Of a stretch of DNA of 64,000 nucleotides, positions 1 to 10,835 are shown piece by piece. Within the stretch, counting starts at the first letter, position 1. Each line of letters starts with the position of its first letter. Source of the DNA: Lepidodermella squamata. Its lineage: Eukaryota; Gastrotricha. The notes below the pieces were generated by a model that made no database searches, was not told the origin of the DNA, and was given only the letters and a program-made list of their open reading frames with translations. Both the position numbers and the translations under genes were made by a program. Location of the stretch: assembly GCA_047495785.1 (NCBI GenBank), contig JBLDXI010000031.1:1178001-1242000 (forward strand). The letters run 5' to 3'.

Positions 1-22
1 TTCACTATTTTTTGTTCTGCAG

Positions 23-890
23 ACCAAAGTGAAGCGATTGATGCAGGCTGACAAAGAAGTTGGCAAAATGGTGGCCGAAGTGCCGATTTTGATGGCGTGT
101 GCCGTTGAAATGCTGCTTGCCGACATTCTGAAGGCGGCTAATTCTATTCGGTTGCAAGGCACAACAAAACTTCTCACTGCCGCCCATTTGTAAGTTCCGT
201 AGCCAAAAAATATTTAATTTTCGATTTTTGATCATTATTTTTCCATTGGTACGAAGACTTTATTATGAATCCCAGATTTTTAGCTGTCAGATTTCATTTT
301 TGAAAAGTTATACATAGCCGATTTAAACTTGGAGGATTAGAGATACCTTCTTAAGATCTTTTGATAACTCATCATTTTCTCTGTTTTGTGGGTTGATTTA
401 AAAATCCTTACCATCATGATTCTAAGCTAACGAGCTCAATTTTTCAAGTTTTACGCAAGGTTTAAATTCTATTTACGAATTTTCGTTTAGAGAGCAAATA
501 ATGAACCAAAATCCAGAATACGTCGCAGTTCGACCTCCGCTGAACAGCAACTCAATCCCCCTGCACCCGCACGAATTCATCGCGAAATACAGCAAGCAGT
601 CGTACGCGAATATGCTTCAGCAGCAACAACAGCAGAAACAGCCCGGTTTCGACCCCGCCCTCGGCCACATGCAACAGGTCGCCTACGGCCAGGTCGGCAC
701 AACCAACCCGATGATAGCCGGAACGACGACGCACATGACGCTGCCGGGCGTGGGCGGTCCTCTCGGCCAGCTGGGCCTGGCGCGAGGAGGCATGGTCAAC
801 ATGATGAATATGAGTAACAGCAATGACGATGAGGACGACGAGGGCGCGTCGGATGACGACCAGGACACGGACGATGATGATGCGGCGTGA
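23..890 (+). CDS. Histone-fold protein, DRAP1/NC2-alpha-like (5' part outside window)
   Basis: Exons at 23-189 and 491-890, joined by a GT-AG intron of 301 nt. The left exon follows a clear acceptor (tttgttctgcag), so the 5' end lies outside the window. The first exon encodes a histone fold beginning TKVKRLMQADKEVGK, followed by VAEVPILMACAVEMLLADIL, the pattern of the NC2-alpha/DRAP1 and NF-YC/CHRAC group. The second exon encodes a Gln-rich, low-complexity stretch and a strongly acidic Asp/Glu C-terminal tail. DRAP1 pairs with DR1 to repress TBP-dependent transcription in the nucleus. The QFDFL motif usual after the DRAP1 fold is not visible, so another histone-fold partner (for example a POLE4- or CHRAC-type subunit) remains possible. 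Confidence 0.65.
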
Positions 891-1585
891 TTGCTCAATT
901 TTTTCTGTCTTATTGCGGCTTTCACATCTTTCAAGCAAGCGCTGCTACGTGTTGTAAATATGTATGATAAATATAATATTACTATCATTACTAATATTAT
1001 GAATTACTTATACCTACGCGTTTGTTTGTTGTTTCTACTTGTTCGTTCGAAAACGAGAGCATTCTGCAAGACTGGGATTTTTTCGAAAAATCCGGATAAT
1101 TATGGGAGATTAATTTATTTTTAGTATAATTTCAAGCTTTAGGCTTAGAGTTTTTCCAAACCTTCTGATTTTCGAAAAATTTAAATAATTAGAAAAAATT
1201 CCTTTGTTTTTAGGAGAAGTTTCTCCTCAAATCCTCTCGTTGTATTAAAAATCCTTGAAATACGAGGATTTCTTTACGATTTTTATTTGATATTCCGTAA
1301 TTTTTCAAAAATGAATTCGGTAAAAATTCATTTTCCGGTTGAAAAATCCAAAAGTTTATAGTGGAATGCTCTCGTATGACGCATCATACCGATAATATTA
1401 TATAATTACCAAGAGCTCTTACCAATATAAAACTACATACTTGAATGCTAAACAATACTGTGACGTCTGATACCACAAGTTATGTCTCGTTTTTTCGTTT
1501 TTTTCAACGGATTTTGCCTATTAAATGAGAGAAAAATTACCGTAATTTCTTCTTATTTATTTTATAGATTTTTTGTTGTTAAAAA
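891..1585. other. Intergenic, DRAP1-like to cactin
   Basis: AT-rich sequence with no supported coding region. A 3' splice site (ttattttatag, AG at 1566-1567) lies 18 nt upstream of the cactin ATG. It could be the acceptor of a 5'UTR intron or of spliced-leader addition; no matching donor exon was identified. Confidence 0.5.
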
Positions 1586-4500
1586 ATGGCTTCCTCTTCC
1601 CGTCCACGGCTCGGCGCAGGGTTGGCCAAAAACGACAATCGAGCCGTTTTGGACGAATATCAGCAGTGGCAAGAAGAGAAACGGAAGCAGAAGGAACTGC
1701 TGAAGGTGTCTGAATCTATCGAAGAAAAACGCGCCCGTCGACTGGCGAAAAAGGAGGCGAAAGAGCGCAAACGCCTCAAAGAAATGGGCTGGGACGAGGA
1801 GTACATGGGCTACTCGAATTTTGACAACCCCTTCAACGATCAGCAACTTCTAAAGCCGTTTATGTGGCAGAAGAAGAATGAAAAGTTGAAGACTGAAAAG
1901 CAGTTGCGGGATGAAGAAATCGAGCGGAAACGCACGGAAGATCTTGAGAAGCATCGGCACGAACTCGAGCGGGTGAAGCAGCGTCGCCTCGACTGGGAAA
2001 GGCAGCGCGAGGAGTTGGATCGTGAGAAGGAGTCGATTCAGCGGCAGAAGGAGAGCGAGTTCTATCGAGAATGGGAACGGCAGGAGGATTTGTTTCATCT
2101 CCAACAGGCGAAATTGCGGTCTGATATTCGAATTAAGGACCAGCGGGCGAAGCCGATTGATTTTTTGGCCAAATATATCGGGGCTGAGGACGATGACTCG
2201 GCTGTTGAGTTGCATGAGCCGTATTTGTACCTGAATGGGCTGGGCATTGAAGATCTGGACGATTTGTTGGAGGATATTAAGACGTATACGGAGTTGGAGG
2301 AGGGCAAAAATGCCGACTATTGGCGCGATATTACGATTGTGGTCAAGGAGGAGCTGCGGAAACTCAGAAAAATCGACCCTAGAACAAAAGGTAAATTTCT
2401 CAAAAATTTTCATTTTCCAAAAGATATTCATAATTGTAGTAGAGCCCAGGGTATCAATATTGTATGCGCGTAACTCGGCTCTCCAGTATAATTTTGAAAT
2501 TCACAGTCTGAAAATATTTCACAAGTGAAAGATGAATAGGGCGTAAAGTTCGCTTCGGTTCCTTGGTCAACCATTTTCGGCTTTGCTGGTTGACAAAATA
2601 TTCAATAGCCTCTGTGATCCGAGTGAAAGAGCGCCTGGAGTTGCCTGCGTAACTGGTCTCATAGAAACTGATGTTACTTTAATTGGTCTACAATTGTATC
2701 AACACTTGTGTTGAGTTGTGACGGGACATTTGCTGAACCTGGATTCAGAGATAATCCAGCAGCAGACGCTGAGCGCTGCCCAGCAGGGCCGACAGGAGTT
2801 ATGTTGAGTTTCGGATAAGGAACACCCGGCGCAGATAATAGGGGAGAAATCGGCGTTGTATTGTTGCCATTTCGAGATGAACCGACAGCGGCCAGCGTAG
2901 CTGATAGCGAGCTGGTTTACAAACTCACTTAGCGGTAAAGCCGGGGCAGGGGCTATTCCCGCCAGATCAATTTTGTTTAAAAAAATGAATTTTTTTATTT
3001 TATTTCCGATTTGAAATAAAAAATGAAAATTCATATTAAATATTTTCAAGCGCTCAAGGCTAACAAAAGTTGCCCAAGATACGAGCGCATTTAATATTCA
3101 ATAATATCTAAATTAGATCAGCAAAATACATATCAATAAATTACATCATAACATTTGAAGTGTTCTTCCATACATATTGGTCCGAATAAATGGTGCCTTG
3201 AGCAAACTTCTTCTTTCGCACCTCGCAGCTGAAACAAACCAAGACACGGTTTATTTCTTCATCACTCAACGTCCAAACATCATCTTATTCTTTGATTCGC
3301 TTTGACCCGCCAGAGATGCACATTGTACCCTGTGTCTTCGATGTCTATGATTCCGAACGGTGCTTCATTTTTAACCTTGAGAATACCGCCTTGACGAGCG
3401 CGGTCGCGAGCGTTAGCAGCCATTAGCAGTTGCCCGTTGAGGTTGTGGCTTGAGCTGCAAATCGACAGACATTTCAAGGAAAAATCGTCCTCAGCCGTCT
3501 TCACGGCTGATGAAATGACAGCGGAAGCAAAGGCACGATCGTCGACTGGTTCGTCGCCTTGCGGACCTAGCAGGTCTCACAGTCTGGGCAGTACCGCCGC
3601 ACCGCGCTGTAGCAGCCCGGGAACCAGCAATAGTCCCGTATCCTCTCCAACGTCTTGAACCGACCAGACGAGGAGCGAAGCGGATCACCTGCGGCTCGTG
3701 GACAGCGGAAAGAATGAGGCAAAGCCGAGGGAAGAGCCGGTCCTCTACCGACATGTAGAACACGCCGGCTTCGTCTTTCGAGACTGCGTTGCGATTACGC
3801 AAGAGACAGGCTGATCTCGTATTAGAAGGAACAGAAGGAGAAACTAAGGATTCAAACAAATTGTCGCAGGTGAAAGAACGTGAATCAAGCAAACATGAAA
3901 CAGTTTCAGAAGCAGCAACTGCTGAATTTTTAGCGATGTTCGGAGCTGCTGAATGAGATTCAGTGACGAAACCAGAACTGCGGCCGATTTATTGGCAATT
4001 TAGTATTCGGGTATTAATAACGACTGAACGATTTTTGCGTAAAATATATATTAGATCGGCACTTTGAAAATCTGTATCTGGTAGAATAATGGAAAAAGTT
4101 GACTCGTATTGAAGCATCGCATAGGCGAATCAAACTCTGTTATCAGCATCGAAGAGTTCGATTTCTGGTGTATCCAACAGCAAAAATCTGAAATACTGAA
4201 ATCGGCCATTTTTCTACCATTTCGGATGTTGAGGAAATAAGGCACTTGAATGTCCAAATACACCAAAATTGCCTAAATTTTAAATTTAATTTTATGTTTT
4301 TTTTTCTTAGATATAACTGGCGATCGTCGTGAGTCGATCAATAAGGCCGTTGCGACTGATGTTTCGAAAATCTTCGAGGGCAAATCACTCGCGCAGTTGC
4401 AGCTGCTCGAGCAGCAGGTGAAGACGAAGCTGGCGGCTGGTGGCGACGTGGACGTCGGCTATTGGGAGAGTCTGCTCGACCAACTCGGCGCCCACATGGC

Positions 4501-5875
4501 CAGGCAGCGGCTGCGCGAACGCCACGAACAAGTGCTGCGGACGAAGTTGGTGAAACTGAAGCAGGAACAGGGCATTTCGGAGCCGCTGTTTCCATCCGCG
4601 TCTGCATCGAAGGCTGCTACAGCGCCTAGCAAAGCAAAACCTACCTCGTCTTCAGCATCAGGTAATTTTTGCGAATTTGGAATTTCTGAAATTTGCTCGA
4701 AATTAAGGCGAAAAATAATATTGCGATCTTTCGAATTGATTTTCGAAATTTATGGATTTTTTCTACCTCGGGTTTTTGAAAAAGAAGTATTTCCTTTTCG
4801 GTTAACTTTTGAAATCGAATGGAAATTGCAAAATAATGTCTTTTTTCTTGAATTTTTATGATTTTGCAAATTTCCAATTTTATTCTGAATTTTTACACCC
4901 TTTATTTTGTGCCTTACTAATAATTTTTCGTGTTTTTCAGCCGATAAGCCAACTGTGAGTAAACCGAAAAAAAGCTCATCGAGCTCGGCCTCATCGTCAT
5001 CATCAAGCTCGTCATCCTCCGGCTCGAGTTCATCCGACTCGAGCTCGTGCTCCTCATCCTCAGAAGACGAGGCCGATGATAAAACCAAGCCGTCAAAATC
5101 CACCGAAAAATCCGACGAGAAGGCCAAAGCAGCCATGGCGCCGCCCGCTCGGCCCGACCCCAGCCAACCATCGACGAGTTCGAAATCGGCGCCGGAAGAA
5201 AACGAGGAAGAGCTGGAAGCCCGGCGGTGGGCCTCGTGGGACCCGTTCGCCGCCTACCAAGCCGGGCGATACTCGCCGAAACTGCTCGACGCCGCCTCGC
5301 TGGCGATCGACGACGTGGTCGAAGACCCGGAGATGGACCTCAAAAAACTGCAGTACCAGCGCGATTTGGTCGCGAACCAGGGCAAGGACGTGAAAATGGG
5401 CCGGGACGACGAGTTCGAGCGGAAGGCGCGCGAGGGCATGAACGACGACGAGGTGCAGTTTTCGGTTGAAATCCCGTTGGAACAACAACGTTTCTTATGG
5501 TCTGACAAGTACAAACCGCGAAAGCCGCGATTCTTCAACCGTGTCCACACCGGCTGGGAGTGGAATAAGTACAACCAGACGCATTACGATATTGACAACC
5601 CGCCGCCGAAGGTTGTTCAGGGCTATAAATTTTCGATTTTCTACCCGGATTTGATTGATAAGTCGCGCTCGCCCGAGTACACGATCACGCCGTGCCGCGA
5701 CGACCCCGACTACTGCATTTTGCGGTTCAAGGCCGGCGCGCCCTACGAGGACATTGCGTTCAAGCTGGTCAACCGCGAGTGGGACACGTCGCATCGGCAC
5801 GGCTTCCGGTGCCAGTTCAACAACGGCATTTTCCAGCTGTGGTTCCACTTCAAGAAGTTCCGCTATCGCCGTTGA
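1586..5875 (+). CDS. cactin: Cactin, spliceosome-associated protein
   Basis: Exons 1586-2390, 4311-4661 and 4941-5875 join in frame to 696 residues. The start is the first ATG after a 3' splice site at 1566-1567. The N-terminal third is a highly charged coiled coil containing the family block MGWDEEYMGYSNFDNPFND. Exon 2 continues the mid-domain (RRESINKAV, YWESLLDQL). Exon 3 opens with a long serine-rich tract and ends with the diagnostic C-terminal cactin domain (about the last 125 residues, with RFFNRVHTGWEWNKYNQTHY and a final FQLWFHFKKFRYRR). Cactin is a nuclear protein associated with late spliceosomes and was first described as a Cactus/IkB partner. The human protein is somewhat longer, with an RS-rich N-terminus that is reduced here. 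Intron 1 is 1,920 nt and carries a decayed retroelement. Confidence 0.95.
3280..3900 (-). mobile_element. Decayed LTR-retrotransposon integrase fragment (Ty3/Gypsy type) in cactin intron 1
   Basis: On the minus strand, shifting frames give a recognisable integrase N-terminal zinc-binding module: KDEAGVFYMSVEDRLFPRL, then after a frame shift FKTLERIRDYCWFPGCYSAV followed by RRYCPDCETC, a stop, and VRKATNQSTIVPLLPL. The C-x2-C pair and the flanking KTLERIR...W(F/P)G and C.TC..RK context match the HHCC region of Ty3/Gypsy integrases. Several stops and frameshifts break it. A further 50-residue open stretch (3280-3504) has no assigned domain. LTRs were not identified. The segment is much more GC-rich than the surrounding intron. 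Confidence 0.55.
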
Positions 5876-6686
5876 TACTAGATACCCTGCTGCTGCTGCT
5901 TTCATTCAATCTTTTTTGTTCTCTGTCTGTGACGTTTTTATTCGAGAAAAATAAAAATTCTTTAAAATAAAAGCAAAAAAAATAATTTGAAATTTTCACG
6001 CGTTTTTTGTTATTATTTTGAGGTATTCAGAATTCTGAGAGCCGAGGATGTGCTTTATTTTACCTGCATGATTTTTTATTGGAAATATAACCGAATTTAC
6101 GGGGAAAACAGCTTAGAAAGGCAAGAAAATGAGCTGAGTATAAACGCCCTATAGGAAATCAGTGCTGAGTTTCGGTTTTTCGAGTTCTACGTCTCGATTT
6201 CAAACCTCAACTGTGGTCGTAAATCGATTCTGATGTCGATTTTACAATTCTCGCAAAATTTTGCGATTTTTCAGACTTGATCAACATGGTTTTTTGCGAT
6301 ACGAAAAATTCTCGACGGCTGCAATCACTATAAGATTTCCGGAAAACAAAAAGCAAATTTTTGCAGTAAATCGATTCGCGTTTTTCGCGGTGAGAATCCT
6401 AATCTCTAATGTTCATCAGCTCGATTTTTCACGCGATATCGTTTAGCTTTTTATCGCTTTATGGCAAAACTATGCGATACCGCCGCGCTTCGCTTTGATG
6501 GTCGGCACCTGTCTTGATCGGATTTTACAACCCAAACGAAACCGCCTATAAGCCGAAACACTCTTAGCCGGGTGCCTGAAATGTGGCAGCGAGTTCGGTG
6601 CGGATCTCAGTATTTTTATTTTCACTTCTCTCATTTTGTGATTTCCATCATAACATTTCGGCTTCGTCGCGCCTTGATCTCCTGCA
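5876..6686. other. Intergenic, cactin to small gene
   Basis: Contains the cactin 3' end, with AATAAA-like signals near 5950-5970. No coding region or repeat that I can support. Confidence 0.5.
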
Positions 6687-7006
6687 ATGTGCCAAACTGA
6701 TGACTCGAACAGCACCGATGACTCTCAACCCGTGACTGAACATCTTCAAGTAGTGGTCGTCGACGGCGGTAAATATTTACTAATCACTCGAAATGACTTT
6801 CATTTTCTCAATAATTTTAGGAGTAACAATATACCATATGATAATCAACCCAGCCTGTCTAGCCCCACAGCCGTCAGGTAAACCTCATTTTTGAAGTTTT
6901 CAGAAAAATAATCGAATCTTTAAACGAAGGTGGCCAGTGGGTTTACGCTCCTGACCCGGAAAAGGTAGCGATTACGGAGCAACTGGTGAAAATGCTTGAG
7001 AAATAA
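6687..7006 (+). CDS. Small unidentified gene, splice model uncertain
   Basis: The ATG at 6687 opens MCQTDDSNSTDDSQPVTEHL followed by QVVVVDG. Downstream the in-frame stretch GGQWVYAPDPEKVAITEQ followed by LVKMLEK ends at TAA 7004-7006. Two splice models keep this frame. Model 1 has exons 6687-6768, 6821-6877 and 6930-7006 (two 52-nt introns, 71 residues), but the second acceptor (aaacgaag) is weak. Model 2 retains the first intron and uses a 26-nt intron (6878-6903) with a strong acceptor (gttttcag), giving 97 residues. No family is recognised. The C-terminus could form an amphipathic helix. Confidence 0.4.
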
Positions 7007-7725
7007 CACAAAATCGATGAACACGATAGCCTGTAACTGCTCATTTCAGCCACTTCTATACATCCTACTATATTCTATCTTACTATTTATACTGCCGCAT
7101 TGAGGGCACACTTAAAACTAATAAAATTACAGATAATCAAAATGTTTGACTTTTTTGTCATAATTTGATCGATTTTCGAATGACAGATGATTTGTGTGGA
7201 AAAACCGCGCGAAAATCTTGATACGGAATGACGGTTATATATGACCGCAGGGTCAAGGGCAGTGCGTGTGTGAGCGCGCGCGCACTCGCCGCTGAAAACG
7301 TTTGTGTCACCCCGTGATTGCGCACCGATTTTTTGCGCGCGCACATTCTTTTCACGAAAATTATGAAAAAATCAGATTCTCAGATATTCAAGCTTCATTT
7401 CTATATAAAATTTAACGAGGAATTCCTAAGAAAATTCTGAATTTTTCGAGCTCAAAATGACGTTAAATATGAGTGAAAACATTTATTCGCCTTAGGACTG
7501 TATTATCATTACGAATATTTGTCACTTGCTTCTGAAAATTACATCTTTCGATTGGAAATTTATCAGGCTATACGATGGAAAAGAGAAAACTTAAAAATTC
7601 GATATTTAATGCGGATTTTTTTAGCGCGCGGTGATGAGGTATCGCACAGTTTGCGCGAGATCGGCTTATCGCACGCGCGCACACGCACACTATTTGAGCG
7701 CTACGGCGAGGTCCGTCGCGCGCAC

Positions 7726-7732
7726 TATAAAA
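7726..7732 (+). promoter_or_regulatory. TATA box of histone H1
   Basis: TATAAAA at 7726-7732, 80 nt upstream of the H1 ATG in a GC-rich stretch with repeated GCGCGC. Its spacing and context suit a histone core promoter. Confidence 0.6.
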
Positions 7733-7811
7733 CTAACGAGCGAGCTAACGGCGCGCCTAGTAATAAGCATAATTGCACTCTTTTCGACTCATCTTTTCAC
7801 GAAGCATCATC

Positions 7812-8657
7812 ATGTCTGAGGCTCAAGCTACTGCTGCACCTGTTGCCGCCGCGCCGGCCGCCGCTGCGCCCAAGGCGAAGAAGGCATCGACCAAGCCGCG
7901 CAAGCCCAAGGCGCCCGCTGCGCACCCGAAATACGCCGAGATGATCGTTGCGGCTATCAAGGCGTTGAAAGAACGCGGAGGCTCGTCGCGCCAGGCTATC
8001 GCTAAGTACATCATGGCTCACTACAACGTTGGCAAGGACGTCAAGATCGTCAACGCTCATCTCCGCCTCGCTCTCAAGCGCATGGTTGTCGCTCAATCGC
8101 TCAAACAGGTAATCATTATTTTTGATCCATCATTGATTCAAAAATTGATCTCACTGTACAAAACAATACAACCTTTCGTAAAATTTGATACAAAACTGAT
8201 CCACTGCAAAATTTTGAATCATATTTGATCTATTCAACTTAAAAATTGATTTCATGTTGATCCGCCTTGATGACATTTTCTTTTTATTTTCTAGTCCAAG
8301 GGCAAGGGCGCCGCTGGTTCGTTCCGCGTTGGTGAGAAGCCGGTCGTTGCGAAGAAGCCCAAGGTGAAGAAGGCGAAGAAGGTCAAGAAGGCCGCCAAGC
8401 CGAAAAAGGCGACTACTACTGCGAAGAAAACCGGCGCTAAGAAGACCGTCAAGAAGGCCGCGACCGGCGAGAAGAAGGTGAAGAAGGCCGCTGCTGCGAA
8501 GAAGCCAAAGGCTGAGGGCGCCGCTGTTAAGAAAGCCGCCGCCCCGAAGAAGGCCAAGGCCGCTGCGAAGCCGAAAACCGCCAAGCCCAAGGCTGCGAAG
8601 ACCGCCAAGCCGAAAGCCGCGAAGAAGGCTGCCGCGCCCGCCCCGGTGAAGGCGTAA
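7812..8657 (+). CDS. Linker histone H1
   Basis: Exons 7812-8108 and 8295-8657 join in phase 0 to 219 residues. The N-terminal tail is Ala/Lys/Pro-rich. The winged-helix globular domain covers about residues 37-112 (HPKYAEMIVAAIKALKERGG, SSRQAIAKYIMAHYNVG, LRLALKRMV, then SKGKGAAGSFRV across the splice). The C-terminal tail is over 100 residues of Lys/Ala/Pro. H1 binds linker DNA at the nucleosome dyad and compacts chromatin. The 186-nt intron and a downstream AATAAA (8787-8792) suggest a polyadenylated, replication-independent type of histone mRNA; no histone 3' stem-loop was found. Neither flanking gene is a core histone. Confidence 0.95.
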
Positions 8658-10835
8658 TTAATCGCATTCAAATCTCACCCTGCGTATTAACCGTGTTTTC
8701 TAATCATCATCCGCTTTTTGTAACTTATCGACGACTGTTTTGTACTTGACAATGGCCGCTCTTTTTACCGGCCAATTTTTTTCCGAAATAAACCCAGTGT
8801 CATTTCGCAACTATTTTCGCGCCTTTTTGTCTATATACTCGTGGGTGTTTACAGGGTTGCGCAACCAGCCAGACAGTTGCGTGCGTGTTAATTGAACGTT
8901 ATTATTTGGCGCCCACCATGTGGGTGGCTTGAGGCGGTTTTTAATTTCACCCCAGCACGCGGCTGACAGGTAGGTTAACGGACAACACGAGCACTCAAAG
9001 ATAATGCTACTATCAACGCGCGCGCCTCCGTGCGTACAGCAATTGGAAAGCACGAAGCGGGTGGAATATATGTATCTATAGGCGTCACGTGAATTTTAAT
9101 TGCTGTTTAGCCTATAACCGCGGCAATTACTGGGGTTAACAAATGAGTTTAGGTGAAGCGCATGTCTACTAATTATTTTCGGTAATAACAACAATAACAA
9201 TAGTTTTAATTAGCCTCTTGGTGGCTAATCGTCGGTACCGTTTCCGGTTTTGAAGAGAAGAGGGCAATTTTTGGTGAAAGTAAAAATAAAAGTGCATAAT
9301 AATCTTTCATCAAAACCGAAAAAATTCTAACTTGAGACGAAACGCAAAATACCAAGCGAAAATCTCATGACCTCAAAGTGCTCGGAAGCGGCTATGAGGC
9401 CTTGAACAGTAAAACCTCATGAAATTTCCGAGATTTTTGAAACACACTTTTTGCAAATTTAATATTCAAAATTCCGCTTCGCTAACGATTTTTCTGCCCA
9501 AATGCGTAAAATTGCCGTATAGTCACCCATTTTTCATGGAAAAACGGTGAAATTGTGCATTTTCTAACCGTCAAGCGAGCGGTTTCTTTCAAGTGAAAAA
9601 GACAGGTCATAAAATCTGTATTTGTTTATTTTTCTCAAAAAATGATTCCAACTCATAATAATAATATATAACATCATCATAAATATTTTTTCCAATCATA
9701 ATTTTTTGTTGCGTTATAAGGTGAGAAAAGAAATCGACAAAAAACACGAACACATTTTTGACTCCAGGTCAATAATAATACATAAACTAAGAGAATTTCC
9801 GGTGGATAGTACACACCGACTACACAACTGGCCTAATTTTGCGTCACAAGACAATAATTTTTCAAATTTCATCTACCAATGAAAAAGCACCGAAACAAAA
9901 CACGAGTTAACTAATAGGTCCATGGAATAATAAATACATCGTTAATTTTTTTTCAAGATGTGATGATGATGATCAATGTAGAAGGCAAGTGATTAGTAAA
10001 AATCAGGTAAATATTGCTTGAAAAAATCGCACAACCAAGACATTTTTATTGTAATAAATTTCCATCAAGATTACTCGCGAAAAATTGTTTCCATGAGGAT
10101 TTAAACAATATAATAATTTTTCCTCATAAATAATAGAAAGTGAGATATTTGTGCGATTACCAAAAAAGAAGAGGAAAACTGTTATTACTCGAAAATTGCT
10201 TTCAAATATCACGAGACGCTATATAAATGATGGCGATATAACAAACCCGAAAAAATTCGGCTTGGTTCCGTAGTGACAAAATAATGATGAGATATAAACT
10301 GACATGGCCGCCGTAATTTTTTTACATACCTCTACGAGATATATTTTGGCACACTCCGAAACGCAGAAAAAAGGCCGTGAGTTTTGATCGCGCAAATGAT
10401 TAATTTTTCAGGAACTAGAAATAATCGTTATAGGTATTATAGACTCACTTAGTGTACATAATTTTTGATTCCGATCAACAAAAAATGTCGAGCATGATGA
10501 TTGATATCGAGTGGAATGATCGATTCAAGGTAAACGCGTGAGAAAGATGAACTGACGAGATGATGAAACGCAAAAATTTTCGCGGGAAAAATTTCAAAAA
10601 ATTAACTTACAATTTATAAAAAATGAGATTTGTCGAATATGGTAAAATAAATTCAATTTCAAATTTCAAATTTTCAAAATTTTAATCAAAAAATTTGAAA
10701 AATTGTGTTAATTTTTTCTCGCGAAAATTTCCAACGCTGTCGATACAAACAACGGAATGTGTCGTGTTAGAGACGGAGAAAATAATTAAAAAATCAAGAT
10801 CCGACTTAACAGGAAAAAAATCGCAAAAATCACTA
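8658..10835. other. Long intergenic region, H1 to GALNT2 3' end
   Basis: Contains the H1 3'UTR with AATAAA at 8787-8792 and probably the 3'UTR of the minus-strand GALNT gene. The rest is AT-rich with many short simple repeats (for example ataataataata near 9660). I see no coding region, RNA gene or inverted repeat that I can support. Confidence 0.45.

Noticed and set aside
552-988. Minus-strand frames over the DRAP1-like second exon
   Set aside because: Low-complexity Val/Arg/Ser products that mirror the Gln/Asp-rich coding strand.
7797-8671. Minus-strand frames over histone H1
   Set aside because: Ala/Phe-rich antisense of Lys/Ala codons; no independent support.
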